Source: Blattamonas nauphoetae
Lineage: Eukaryota > Preaxostyla > Oxymonadida
Assembly (NCBI GenBank): GCA_033064195.1
Contig: JARBJD010000105.1
Span: 62,001 to 126,000 of the forward strand
DNA: 64,000 nt
Direction of reading: 5' to 3'
This document shows, one piece after another, positions 21,928-30,291 of the stretch (within the stretch, counting starts at the first letter, position 1; every line of letters starts with the position of its first letter). Under the pieces are notes generated by a model. It was not told the origin of the DNA and searched no databases. It saw only the letters and a list, made by a program, of their open reading frames with translations. Position numbers and translations under genes: made by a program.

Positions 21928-22837
21928 GAAAGAGGGAGAAAAAAGTGAGAGTTGATGATGTGGGCCGATCTAGTCAAATGGTTGGATGAGTGTTCTCGGA
22001 TATCACCGATACTTCACCTCCACAGATTTTCTCATATGTATCAAATGTAGGGTAGAAATATTGTCTTCTGCTCCATGAAACGAAATCCTGAGCAACACCA
22101 GTCATGGACTATAATTTTGGGCATACCGAACCAGGCTCATTCAACAGTTCGTTATTCTTTTCATCTCACCCATCACTTAATCATCTAAAAAGAAAGATGT
22201 GGGGAGAAAACCAATATAGACATCCGCGTTGGGAAGCAGAGAGAAAAAAGAAGTTGTCGAAAAACAGTGAACAAATGTGGGTTCAAACCAAAATACCTCA
22301 AATTGGAGAAACTCAGAGAACGTGACCGTGTCTAGTTGGACAAATTGGACATAGTCTCGACGCTGAAACTGCTCATGGAGTGAGAGGACAATCAAACAAC
22401 AATCAAGGAGAGGGTCAAGTTTGTTGACATCTTTGAGTTGTCACAATTCGATGTTGGGCCAACTTGGCACCCCAAACTTGCAGCTTGTTAGTGGCAGCCC
22501 TTGCGGGTCACGACTACTTTCCTTCCAGATGAAAACCGAAGATAGTGTCTTTGATCGATATAGATACGATATAAACGCTTTTTCTTCAATTCAAAACGGA
22601 CGTCTGGTCGTGGAGAAACGACCCCAAAAAGTTTCAAAACATGTATGTGTTTTTCTCTTGAGCGATATGAGGCACTCTCAAATTTTTGTCGTCAAATAAA
22701 TCTAAATTTAACTTTTTTACTTCGTTGGACCATTTGTGATTTATCCTTGGCAGATCGTGAATTATTGACAAGGAGTGCTATATTGACACTACTTTGAATT
22801 GGATTGTCACATTCGAATTTCAACTATTATTCAAAAA
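21928..22837. other. Gene-free flank of transposon island
   Basis: About 0.9 kb upstream of the membrane-protein gene. Open frames are short and unrelated to any family I know. It contains two copies of a TTGGAC motif (22334 and 22724) also seen at 25201 and 27468; see the dispersed repeat. The first 100-200 bp presumably hold the promoter of the minus-strand surface-protein gene. No TATA-like element stands out from the AT-rich background. Confidence 0.5.
22715..22776 (+). repeat. Dispersed repeat copy A (TTGGAC / GTGATTTATCC family)
   Basis: About 62 bp align with 25194-25255 in the same orientation with roughly nine differences. Shared cores are GTGATTTATCCTT and ATCGTGAATTATTGACA. Shorter relatives of the left end occur at 22334 and 27466. 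They look like ends or fragments of an old mobile element. Confidence 0.6.
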
Positions 22838-23330
22838 ACTCTAATCTGGAACTGTGTCCATCGAATTTGAGCAAGCAAGGGAGAGAATTGTTGCGGAGTT
22901 TTCATCGTCACCTCAGAATATCTTCCAGGGTTACCCCCAAAAGAATCGCTCTGAGCATAACTTTCGTCATCCACCCAGTCTGATTGAAGTGGTATTCAAA
23001 TCGGTCTCGGCAGTGGTTCTTAAGAAGTTCAGGATCGATATTTCGGTCAAAAATGAAGTGTGTTGTGAGTCTTTCCCCGTCAGCGCAAACGAAAAATTCA
23101 GCAGTGGTGGACAATGTTAGTCCAACCTCTTCTGATGCAATGGGTTCACCAAAAATGTGACTGGCTCGCTTCACTCGTGGCCGTTGGGTGGCCACGAGTG
23201 AAGTTTCGTCGAAATTGATAATAAGTTCCGTGCGAAACTGATATTGTGTGTAGAGTGTTTGTAGATTGGTGAAGAATGGTCGGATGTGTGGGAGATAAAG
23301 GCTAGCTTTTCTGGATTTTGTAATAAAATG
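22838..23330 (-). pseudogene. Remnant of pogo/Tigger-like DDE transposase
   Basis: Reading the minus strand from 23326 downwards gives a stretch of about 140 residues with DDE-transposase features: LPHIRPFFTN, IINFDETSLVATQRPRVKRA (with the first catalytic Asp in NFDET), FVCADGERLTTHFIFDR and the conserved FNQTGWMTKVML. These match the DDE_1 fold of pogo, Tigger and jerky-like transposases. The frame stops near 22908. Weak similarity to the next block (SMDTV in place of LDGHSS) continues only in another frame, so it is a truncated and frame-disrupted copy. No N-terminal helix-turn-helix domain is visible upstream, where the repeat-built element at 23367 begins. Confidence 0.75.
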
Positions 23331-23396
23331 GGTCAGAATTTATGACATCATTCAACAGTTCGACTACAGTCGGAATAGTTCAACATCGCAGGAAAA

Positions 23397-23790
23397 TTGT
23401 TCAACATCGAAACCGAATAATTCAACATCGAACAAAATTGTTCAACATCGAAACCGAATAATTCAACATCGAACAAAATAGTTCAACATCGAAACCGAAT
23501 AATTCAACATCGAACAAAATTGTTCAACATCGAAACCGAATAATTCAACATCGAACAAAATAGTTCAACATCGAAACCGAATAATTCAACATCGAACAAA
23601 ATTGTTCAACATCGAAACCGAATAATTCAACATCGAACAAAATTGTTCAACATCGAAACCGAATAATTCAACATCGAACAAAATTGTTCAACATCGAAAC
23701 CGAATAATTCAACATCGAACAAAATTGTTCAACATCGAAACCGAATAATTCAACATCGAAATGGAATAATTCAACATCGAACAAAAAATA
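23397..23790 (+). repeat. 41-bp tandem array, left arm of transposon
   Basis: About nine copies of a 41-bp unit occur head to tail. Each unit contains two half-units that both carry TTCAACATCGAA, followed alternately by ACCGAATAA and CAAAATTG or CAAAATAG. The copies are nearly identical; the main variation is one T/A alternation. The array lies just inside the left terminal inverted repeat. Confidence 0.93.
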
Positions 23791-24429
23791 GTCTCTCCTT
23801 TATTTGTGTGCCTTCAAGCCTGAATTGAATATGTTCTGACACAAGAGTCGAATCGGATTCGATCGAAGAAATAATGCCTCGATAAACTGGGACAATTAGG
23901 AATAGTTAATCATGGTAGATGAGAACCTTGCTTGACCGGAGCGTCTCTTTCTTCACTCTTTTGCCACATGTCCATGCATTGAATCTCAGAACTGCTCAAT
24001 TTTCTATGACACGATCATCCTTTGCAAAGACATCAAAAAAAAGTGAAGTTGAAAGTAATAGTTGACAAACCCAATTTGGATGGTGGCCTTTTCTTGAGTT
24101 CCGACGCAAAATCGTGTCTGACAGCCGTGGTCATGAACATGAACTGCAGTGAAAGGAGATGAATGATGTTTTAGATGACAGATGGGGTGAAAATCAGAGT
24201 CAAACTGACTGTTTAGGTCTGAATACCGAGAAAGTGAAAACAAAAAATGTGAAAACAATTATTGCCGACAATGATGAATGGAAAAGGTTGAAAAGTTCAT
24301 TCTTTTTCCGATAGAATCTCAAAATATTGATAAAACCGATAGTTCCAATACTTCTGTCCACAATACACCTATATTTTGCTTGAATGCCCGTTATTTTGAG
24401 TGTAGTGCTGCTATTTCTCGTCATTCAAT

Positions 24430-24642
24430 TTCCATATTCGATGTTGAATTATTCGATTTCGATGTTGCATTATTTTGTTCGATGTTGAACAATTCCGTTG
24501 TGATGTTGAATTATTTTGTTCGATGTTGAACTATTCCGTTGCGATGTTGAACTATTTTGTTCGATGTTGAATTATTAATTTTCGATGTTCAACAATTTTG
24601 TTCGATGTTGAACTATTTTGTTCGATGTCGAATTATTTTGTT
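24430..24642 (-). repeat. Inverted partner array, right arm of transposon
   Basis: Ten or so half-units of TTCGATGTTGAA (reverse complement of the left array core) are spaced about 20 bp apart with spacers such as CTATTTTG and CTATTCCG. The copies are more divergent than those on the left, and one unit near 24586 is locally inverted. With the left array it could form a large imperfect stem around the 640-bp core. Confidence 0.85.
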
Positions 24643-24666
24643 CGATGTTGAACTATTCCGACTGTA

Positions 24667-25304
24667 TCACAATCAAAAAGAAGATTGACCACTCTTGTCA
24701 CGGCTTGATAAAAGTTCTCTATAGTACTGTTCAATCATGTCATGCACAAATTTTAGAGAAAAATCGGTTCATTTCTCAAGTTTGAGAGGAGATTAGTTTT
24801 GAATTTTGGTCTTCGAACTTTTGAATGATGTCAAAAATTCTGACCCTGATTTGGAAATCGGAGGGTCAGGAGAGAAATGATGGCAAAATGTTGAGAAAAA
24901 TGTATGTATTGCTGCCTTAGGCAGTATTTTGAGGTTTTCTCTGATTCGCGTCGGTCTATAGTTCTCAACTTTCAAAAGTTAGTTTTTCAACTGTATATCC
25001 TCCATCGAGACATCAAGAGTGTCCAATTCCCACTAGGTAGATCGGAGGACCTATTTGAACTCACTGTCACTGTTCAGTGATTTATTACGGTTTAAAAGTG
25101 GCGTCACCAATACGTTCCATGTCATCAATTCGTGCTTTTTTCTGGAATTATCACTTTTGGTCAGACTAAGAAACAAAAAAAATTTTAAATGTTTTACTTA
25201 GTTGGACAAATTGTGATTTATCCTTAAAACATCGTGAATTATTGACATGGCGTGGATTATTGGCATTCCAATTAGAGATATGTCATGCACCCTGTCTGTG
25301 GAAG
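24667..25304. other. Gene-free AT-rich segment
   Basis: No reading frame over 60 codons here has family similarity. The segment includes dispersed repeat copy B at 25194-25255. Otherwise I see nothing I can name. Confidence 0.5.
25194..25255 (+). repeat. Dispersed repeat copy B
   Basis: This aligns with 22715-22776 in the same orientation with about nine mismatches over 62 bp. It lies 50 bp outside the left 35-bp inverted repeat that brackets 25305-27509. Confidence 0.6.
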
Positions 25305-25336
25305 CAACCCGGAACCTGGGGTTGAAAGAAACCAAA

Positions 25337-25855
25337 TTGATGATTCATTTGTATATTGTGACCAGAAACGTGAATTATGTTTTGTCGAGTACGGTGTTGG
25401 TGTGATAGTATGTAGCTGAGGAAATGTTTGAGGAGAAGGCTGTGTCTGACCTAATCTTTATTCATTTCTTTCGAGTTTTGGCGAATCACTCAGCATAGTC
25501 TCAAGTGTGTTTTCAGAATCAGAAGGGAATTGAGGTAGGTTGGTATTTTTGAGATCAAAAAAAATAAAATTTTTTTCCCATGAAATTTTTCTGGGCGAAA
25601 AACAGCCTTTTTTCATATCTTCCCAGATACCCACAATTTTTTTTAAAAATGTTTCCAAAATTTTCCCTTCTGATTCTGAAAACACACTTGAGACTATGCT
25701 GAGTGATTCGCCAAAACTCGAAAGAAATGAATAAAGATTAGGTCAGACACAGCCTTCTCCTCAAACATTTCCTCAGCAACATACTATCACACCAACACCG
25801 TACTCGACAAAACATAATTCACGTTTCTGGTCACAATATACAAATGAATCATCAA
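25337..25855. repeat. Near-perfect inverted duplication, 193-bp arms
   Basis: The left arm 25337-25529 and right arm 25663-25855 are reverse complements over 193 bp with a single mismatch (A/T near 25424). A 133-bp AT-rich spacer separates them. The right arm is continuous with an open frame that runs on to 26115, while the left arm stops at the palindrome boundary. The simplest reading is therefore that the left arm was copied from the right one. Near-identity implies a recent event or ongoing arm-to-arm correction. Such structures can form foldback hairpins and double-stranded RNA. Confidence 0.95.
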
Positions 25856-26115
25856 ATTCATCACAGCCATCAAAATCAACGTCTTCACTGTCCCATCTTT
25901 ATCGCGAGATCGATGACAAGCCGATAGCATTCGGAGACGATGTCCTTTTTGATACCGAACCTCATTCCATTGGAAACGGAAAACCTGTGTATCGTGTACG
26001 TTCAGACATTTCAAAACATATGTATGCACAAACAATTGCTGACAATCTTGAGAATGAGATATTTCCATTCTTCATTCAATCTTGTCCAGGTGAAGCACCA
26101 AAAGGCAGAAGATGA
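25735..26115 (+). pseudogene. Unrecognised coding fragment
   Basis: An open frame of 127 codons begins after a TAA and lacks an ATG near its start. The first part is rich in Pro, Gln, Ser and Thr; the second part looks folded (LYREIDDKPIAFGDDVLFDT, VYRVRSDISKHMYAQTIADN, EIFPFFIQ). It ends at a TGA at 26113. Downstream short frames (for example 26214-26286) continue in a protein-like style but are broken by stops. I do not recognise the family. It looks like a piece of a host or transposon gene left inside the mobile-element island. Confidence 0.4.
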
Positions 26116-26543
26116 GATCCGAATCCTCCTGAAACTGTGAGGAAAGCCTGGGCTTCGAAATCTTCCAAATGACCCAGGATCACTTCATGACACAAATTCA
26201 GTTCCACTGGTGATGGAGTGTGGCGAGATCGACCTCGCTACTCAGCTCAAAAAATGGAAGATGGAAGCACTTCGGAAAATGGGATAGCGAATGTGCTTGA
26301 AGCGGCAGAGAAGTCAAATATGATGATCGTGCTCCTCTGCTCATTGAAACTCAAGCAGATTGACTCAATTCGCGAGTCCGGGGAGTCGGAGCGGAACGTC
26401 AACAAAATCTACCAACTGTGCAGGTAGTCCGCGACGGTGAGGGTGTTGTAGAACGGAGTGAGGATTGGCGGGGAGGACAGGATCGTTGTAATACCCGAAT
26501 TGTTGTTCGACAACACTTTCAGAGACAAAAGAGTACTTTTTTC

Positions 26544-27170
26544 TCAAAAAAACTGTTTTTCGAGGTTTTCATGAAGAAAATACCATTGATTTGGTTGATA
26601 ACGTAGTGGAGCCTTAATTTGGGAAAAAAGGGCGAAATCACATGGACTCAAATCCGGAGAGTATGGTGGATGTGGGAGGTTGATATAATTCCGATTGTCT
26701 TCGAGGTACTGTCTAACACTTCCCGCTTTGTGCACGGGCGCATCATCGTTGGTCCAGTCAATGCGTAGGTACGATTGCGATGATGTCCCGTAAAGTTTTG
26801 TTCGCACCGAAGCTATGTGCTTGCAACATCAAAATGGGCTCCTGGGGACAGTGCTTCTTCGTCCTTCCCGAGAGGGGCTGTGAACTCTGAACCGCGGAGT
26901 ATCACTCTCAGAATGACGACGCAGGGGCACTATCAGGAATTTCTGAGTATGGAGGAGACGAACGACATTGAACATATCCGCGTGGAAACCTCACAATCGG
27001 CTCACGACACAATCGAAGCGATGATTGTGTCGATGAACAGTGTCCCGATCGAAAGCAATTCGCCAGCGGTTCTCCCTTTGTTAGACATCGTTGATTCGTA
27101 CGATTCGATTTTTGTTCTTCCAAATATGATGAAAAGTCGACTTCTTTCCAGAGACACTTGGTGAAGGTGA
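26544..27170 (-). pseudogene. Mariner-like transposase remnant
   Basis: The minus-strand frame 26807-26544 carries the C-terminal mariner signature: NDDAPVHKAGSVRQYLEDN, then LPHPPYSPDLSPCDFALF, corresponding to the DNAPxH and PHPPYSPDLxPxD blocks of Tc1/mariner DD34D-type enzymes. DNA further upstream to about 27170 keeps weak similarity spread over more than one frame with stops. The copy is therefore dead and older than the TA-flanked element at 23367. In the first signature the usual Asn is replaced by Asp (NDDAP). Confidence 0.75.
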
Positions 27171-28500
27171 GAGTAGAACAAAACTGTATTTTGAAGTCTT
27201 TTTCACAACATTTATCCAGAAAAGAATTAAATCCAATAAACAGTGAAACGATATCAACCCTCAATCTGAAGATCAAGCATTGTTTTTTCCATTTTTTTCA
27301 AAGTTTTCATTTCATCAAAAAACCTTTCAGTGGAAAATTTCATCAAAATTGGTCCACATGTTGTAGATTTGACTTGGACACACTATAAAAAGGGCTTGAA
27401 TAGAGGTGTTTTGAGGATTTCTCGAATTCCCCAAATAGGCGATATTTCACGATTTATTGTTTTCTTAGTTGGACCAATTTGGTTTGTTTCGACCCCAGGT
27501 TCCAGGTTGTAGATGGAACAGGCCCCGGATCTAGAGGACAGGGGTCTTTTCTGATTCGAAAATGTAGCTTCTCTCTGCTCGTTCAATACTTCCTATCTCC
27601 ATTCTGTTCTACACAATGCCAGAGAATGCCTCAATTGGACATTCCACAACGAACACAGTAACTTTACCCTTTTCTGAATGTATAGTGCGGGTATATCCTT
27701 CAAAATTAGTTCATTCCCATCTAAAATTGTCGAAAAGAGCGCTAAAATGCGTAAAAATCGGTTTGGTGGCGTATGACGACTTTCCGGGGCGCAGTGTTTC
27801 GAACTCCTAATTAGGAGTTTTCCAGACGATCGGCCCAAGACAGGACAGTGGAGGACCCAATCGGATTTGCACCCTATATTCATGCAGGAGCTTCCTCTAA
27901 ATTAGTTCATCCAACTTTTGTCCTTATCTCAGAAGAGGAGAAAGACAACTTGAATACTGATCTGATCCTCTCACCCATGTCAAGTTGTTTTCGTCGGCTC
28001 TTTTCAGTTAGGACCTGTCATACAGTGATTTGAAGTCAGTAATCCATTCATCACTTCTTCTATCCGGTTATCACAAGTTTTTGTCTCCATCGTACCAAAA
28101 TTTGTGGAGATCTTCGCAACTCATCATTTCCTCTGCTCTTCTCTGTCAATGATTACAAACTGATTTGATAGATGCCAATATCACAATATCAGTATGAATT
28201 TCCATTGTTTTTGCCATCTTATTCGTGTTTTACTCTTCATTAGTCTGGAATGGATGACTTGTTCAAATCCAGATCAGAAATTGGCGGAACGAAATGAGAT
28301 ATGGAAGATTCACAATGTCAATATTCCTCTCTATTGTTTTTTCACTCGTATTTTCCTGTTTCTAATCATATATTCTGAATAGATATCTTGATCACACTCC
28401 ATTCTGAAATTGAGATCATTGGAACGAGCTACCAAGTCGCACACACAACAGCGCCACCGAGAAAGCATACTATTTGGATTGATTCTGTCCATATCATCTC
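27171..28500. other. Gene-free stretch, right flank of transposon island
   Basis: About 1.3 kb with no reading frame that I can support. Short frames such as 28194-28382 begin with an ATG and hydrophobic residues but have no family match or credible splice partner. A TTGGACCAATTTGG motif (27468-27482) abuts the right 35-bp inverted repeat. Confidence 0.45.
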
Positions 28501-28743
28501 CTATCTCAAACCCATTAACATCCTATTCATCAAAATGAAACTCATCTCTAAACGATTTATATCATTCTGGTATTTCCCCAATGTCATAAACAGACGAACA
28601 GAGTCATTTTTGATCCGATCGTCATCATTCTGTTCGAGTCCAGTCATAATCCCATTTGGGGGATTCGTTTCGAGTTCTTCAATTTCATCGACGAGGAGGA
28701 CTCCACGAGGAGGTGGTTGATTCCCTCCAAAATACAGCAACAA
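28501..28743 (-). CDS. Possible small protein, unrecognised
   Basis: This minus-strand frame reads QPPPRGVLLVDEIEELETNP, then NDDDRIKNDSVRLFMTLGKY and a hydrophobic Met-rich end (FILMNRMLMGL). Acidic content and codon choice look more coding than the surroundings. There is no in-frame ATG at the left end of the frame; the first is at GIMTGLEQN. A GTTTGAG donor near the end could splice to a downstream exon giving a short hydrophobic tail. Both gene ends are therefore uncertain, and it may be spurious. Confidence 0.3.
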   Translation of the reverse strand: MLLYFGGNQPPPRGVLLVDEIEELETNPPNGIMTGLEQNDDDRIKNDSVRLFMTLGKYQNDINRLEMSFILMNRMLMGLR

Positions 28744-28797
28744 TGAACAAAAGAGGTAGATGAAATCAAGAGAAGGTTATTGTACATTGATTTGACA

Positions 28798-30224
28798 TCA
28801 GATGATTGATTGATTCACGATCCAAGAGTAACTTATTATTTGAAGATTATCGAGAATTAAGACAATTGTGAAATGAAAGAAGAGAAGATTAATTTGGCAT
28901 AGTCGATGATTCTTGGTGAAGAGTTTGCTTGAGGCGAATGCAGAGAAGTGGCATGGTTTTTTGAGAGAAAGGTGAGAGAAGGCGTTCTTGATGGAGACAA
29001 TGTCGGATGTGAAGCCGGTTAGGAGGCCAATAGTAGCCTCCACAACGTTGTGTTGGGTGAGGGCATCACGAAGTTGAGTGGCTGGGACGAAAGGTTGGGA
29101 TTTGAAGCTGGCCGGTGCATTAGAATCAATTAAGAATTGTTTGTGAGATCTGTGCAGTCGGATTAAAGAAGAAAGAGTGATTATGTTGTAGCTCACCTCA
29201 ACAAATAGCTTTTGGAGCACAGGTTCAGAGTATGGGAGCTCAGAAATATCCCATCCATCTCCTGTCCCTTCTTCCGGAATCCCCTCTATGTCCATCCGAC
29301 CTGACGAGACGATTCTTGTTTGCCCGCGCTGTGATTCATGCGGATGCAACGCTGTCGGTCCTTGCGATTGTGTCATGTTGTTGCTCCATCCGCGTGTCAT
29401 GCCCTTCATTCGCATGTCGTTTATGTTATCGTCTTTTGTGGAGAGGAGAGCGGTGTAGAGTGGTCGATGTGATGTCGTCATTTGGGTTGTCATCAACTGG
29501 TTCTTTCGATCGATCGTCTGGTTGGTCAATTTAAACGCACTTCGGACTGTCGAGTTGGCCTCTTCGAGAGGAACAGCTGATCGGAGAGCGAACGGCCCGA
29601 TGTCCTTCGGATCTCTTCTGGTGACTCGTTGAGCGCGTTCAGGAAGATCTCGTCTTCGTACCATCGCTTCATAATCACTCCCTTCTGGTTGGTGTATCCT
29701 TCGGTCGGGAGAGAGAGGAATTTGATTCGGAACGAGGTGGTGGAGTGAGCATCACAGTCGGATGTGGTTGGGGTGACAATGAAGGGCGAGTTTTGGGCAC
29801 ATTTTGGGAGTTTGCCGGTTGGGGATTGGGTGTAGGAGTTCCACACACAGGTCATCCTTTGGTTGGTGTTGTTTCTGATTGTGACGAGTTGGCCTTCGGA
29901 GGTTTCGTCTGGTTGTTGGAAGGAGATAAGCGATGGGCTGATTCCGACAGGCCGTGTGGGGCTGTTATTATCATCAAACAGCTCCTGCCAAATTCCGAAG
30001 TTCGTGTGGATTGTCGTTCGGCCACCGGTGGCTGTTTTCACAGTTCCAGTTGTTTGACGACCTCGTTGTGAGAATCCTGTCATTGATAGGGTCTCATCCA
30101 CTCCATCGATTTGAAGGGATGGCAAAAACTCCACTGATCTATTTGCTGTCGTCCGAGACTCTCCTCTTTCCTTTAGAAGACTGATAGTCGGGGTTAGGCT
30201 GATAGTTCGAGAACTCGCAACCAT
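28798..30224 (-). CDS. MSP/ASH-like Ig-fold protein, possibly CFAP65-related
   Basis: Exon 30224-29541 is joined through a 23-nt intron (29518-29540) to exon 29517-28798, giving 467 residues. Residues 80-180 resemble MSP/ASH-type immunoglobulin domains of flagellar proteins such as CFAP65: GISPSLISFQQPDE, VTIRNNTNQRMTCVWNS, then FIVTPTTSDCDAHSTTSFRI. The rest is charged and unassigned. Proteins with these domains dock in the axoneme, which fits a flagellate, but a single domain is weak evidence. The C-terminal end is uncertain: a good-looking 47-nt intron (GTGAGC...CACAG, about 29155-29200) would cut the protein to about 370 residues, yet the frame beyond it has strong coding bias. The gene is divergent from the EEP gene with a 67-bp gap. 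Confidence 0.6.
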
Positions 30225-30291
30225 ACGTGTCTTTCATCTCAAAACTTTCATTGTTGACCAGTTGGGATTCGGGATCCTCCCATGAGTCTGA
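30225..30291. promoter_or_regulatory. 67-bp divergent intergenic segment
   Basis: These bases separate the start codons of the minus-strand MSP-like gene and the plus-strand EEP gene. Both promoters must lie here or inside coding sequence. I see no TATA box or other named motif. Confidence 0.4.

Larger units (their letters stand above)
23367..24664. mobile_element. Non-autonomous DNA transposon with TA target duplication
   Basis: The left end reads CAGTCGGAATAGTTCAACAT and the right end is its exact reverse complement. TA dinucleotides flank both ends (23365-23366 and 24665-24666), as for Tc1/mariner/pogo insertions; pogo-group inverted repeats commonly begin CAG. Long subterminal arrays of a TTCAACATCGAA-containing repeat follow the termini in inverted orientation: about 420 bp on the left and 230 bp on the right. 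The 640-bp core (23795-24430) has no convincing transposase. One minus-strand frame (24258-24004) is rich in His and Cys (CHLKHH, HVHDHGCQ) but unrecognised. The intact ends and 1.3-kb size suggest a fairly recent, trans-mobilised element. The adjoining pogo-like remnant may be a relative of its helper. Confidence 0.82.
25305..27509. mobile_element. Possible composite element with 35-bp terminal inverted repeats
   Basis: The 35 bp at 25305-25339 (CAACCCGGAACCTGGGGTTG...) recur in inverted orientation at 27475-27509 with three mismatches. They bracket 2.2 kb that contains the 193-bp inverted duplication, a coding fragment and the mariner-like transposase remnant. This arrangement is that of a decayed DNA transposon, but I could not identify a clear TA duplication at the borders. 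The repeats may instead be two independent insertions. Confidence 0.4.

Noticed and set aside
23397-23790. CRISPR-like array of regular repeats
   Set aside because: The units are head-to-tail with no unique spacers, the host is a eukaryote and no cas genes are near. The array is part of a DNA transposon.
28194-28382. Small plus-strand gene starting MNFHCFCHLIRV
   Set aside because: There is no family match, no credible splice sites joining it to further exons, and base composition is that of noncoding DNA.
21928-28500. tRNA or other RNA genes in the gene-poor island
   Set aside because: I looked for GGTTC-type T-loops with matching acceptor stems and found none that fold convincingly by eye.
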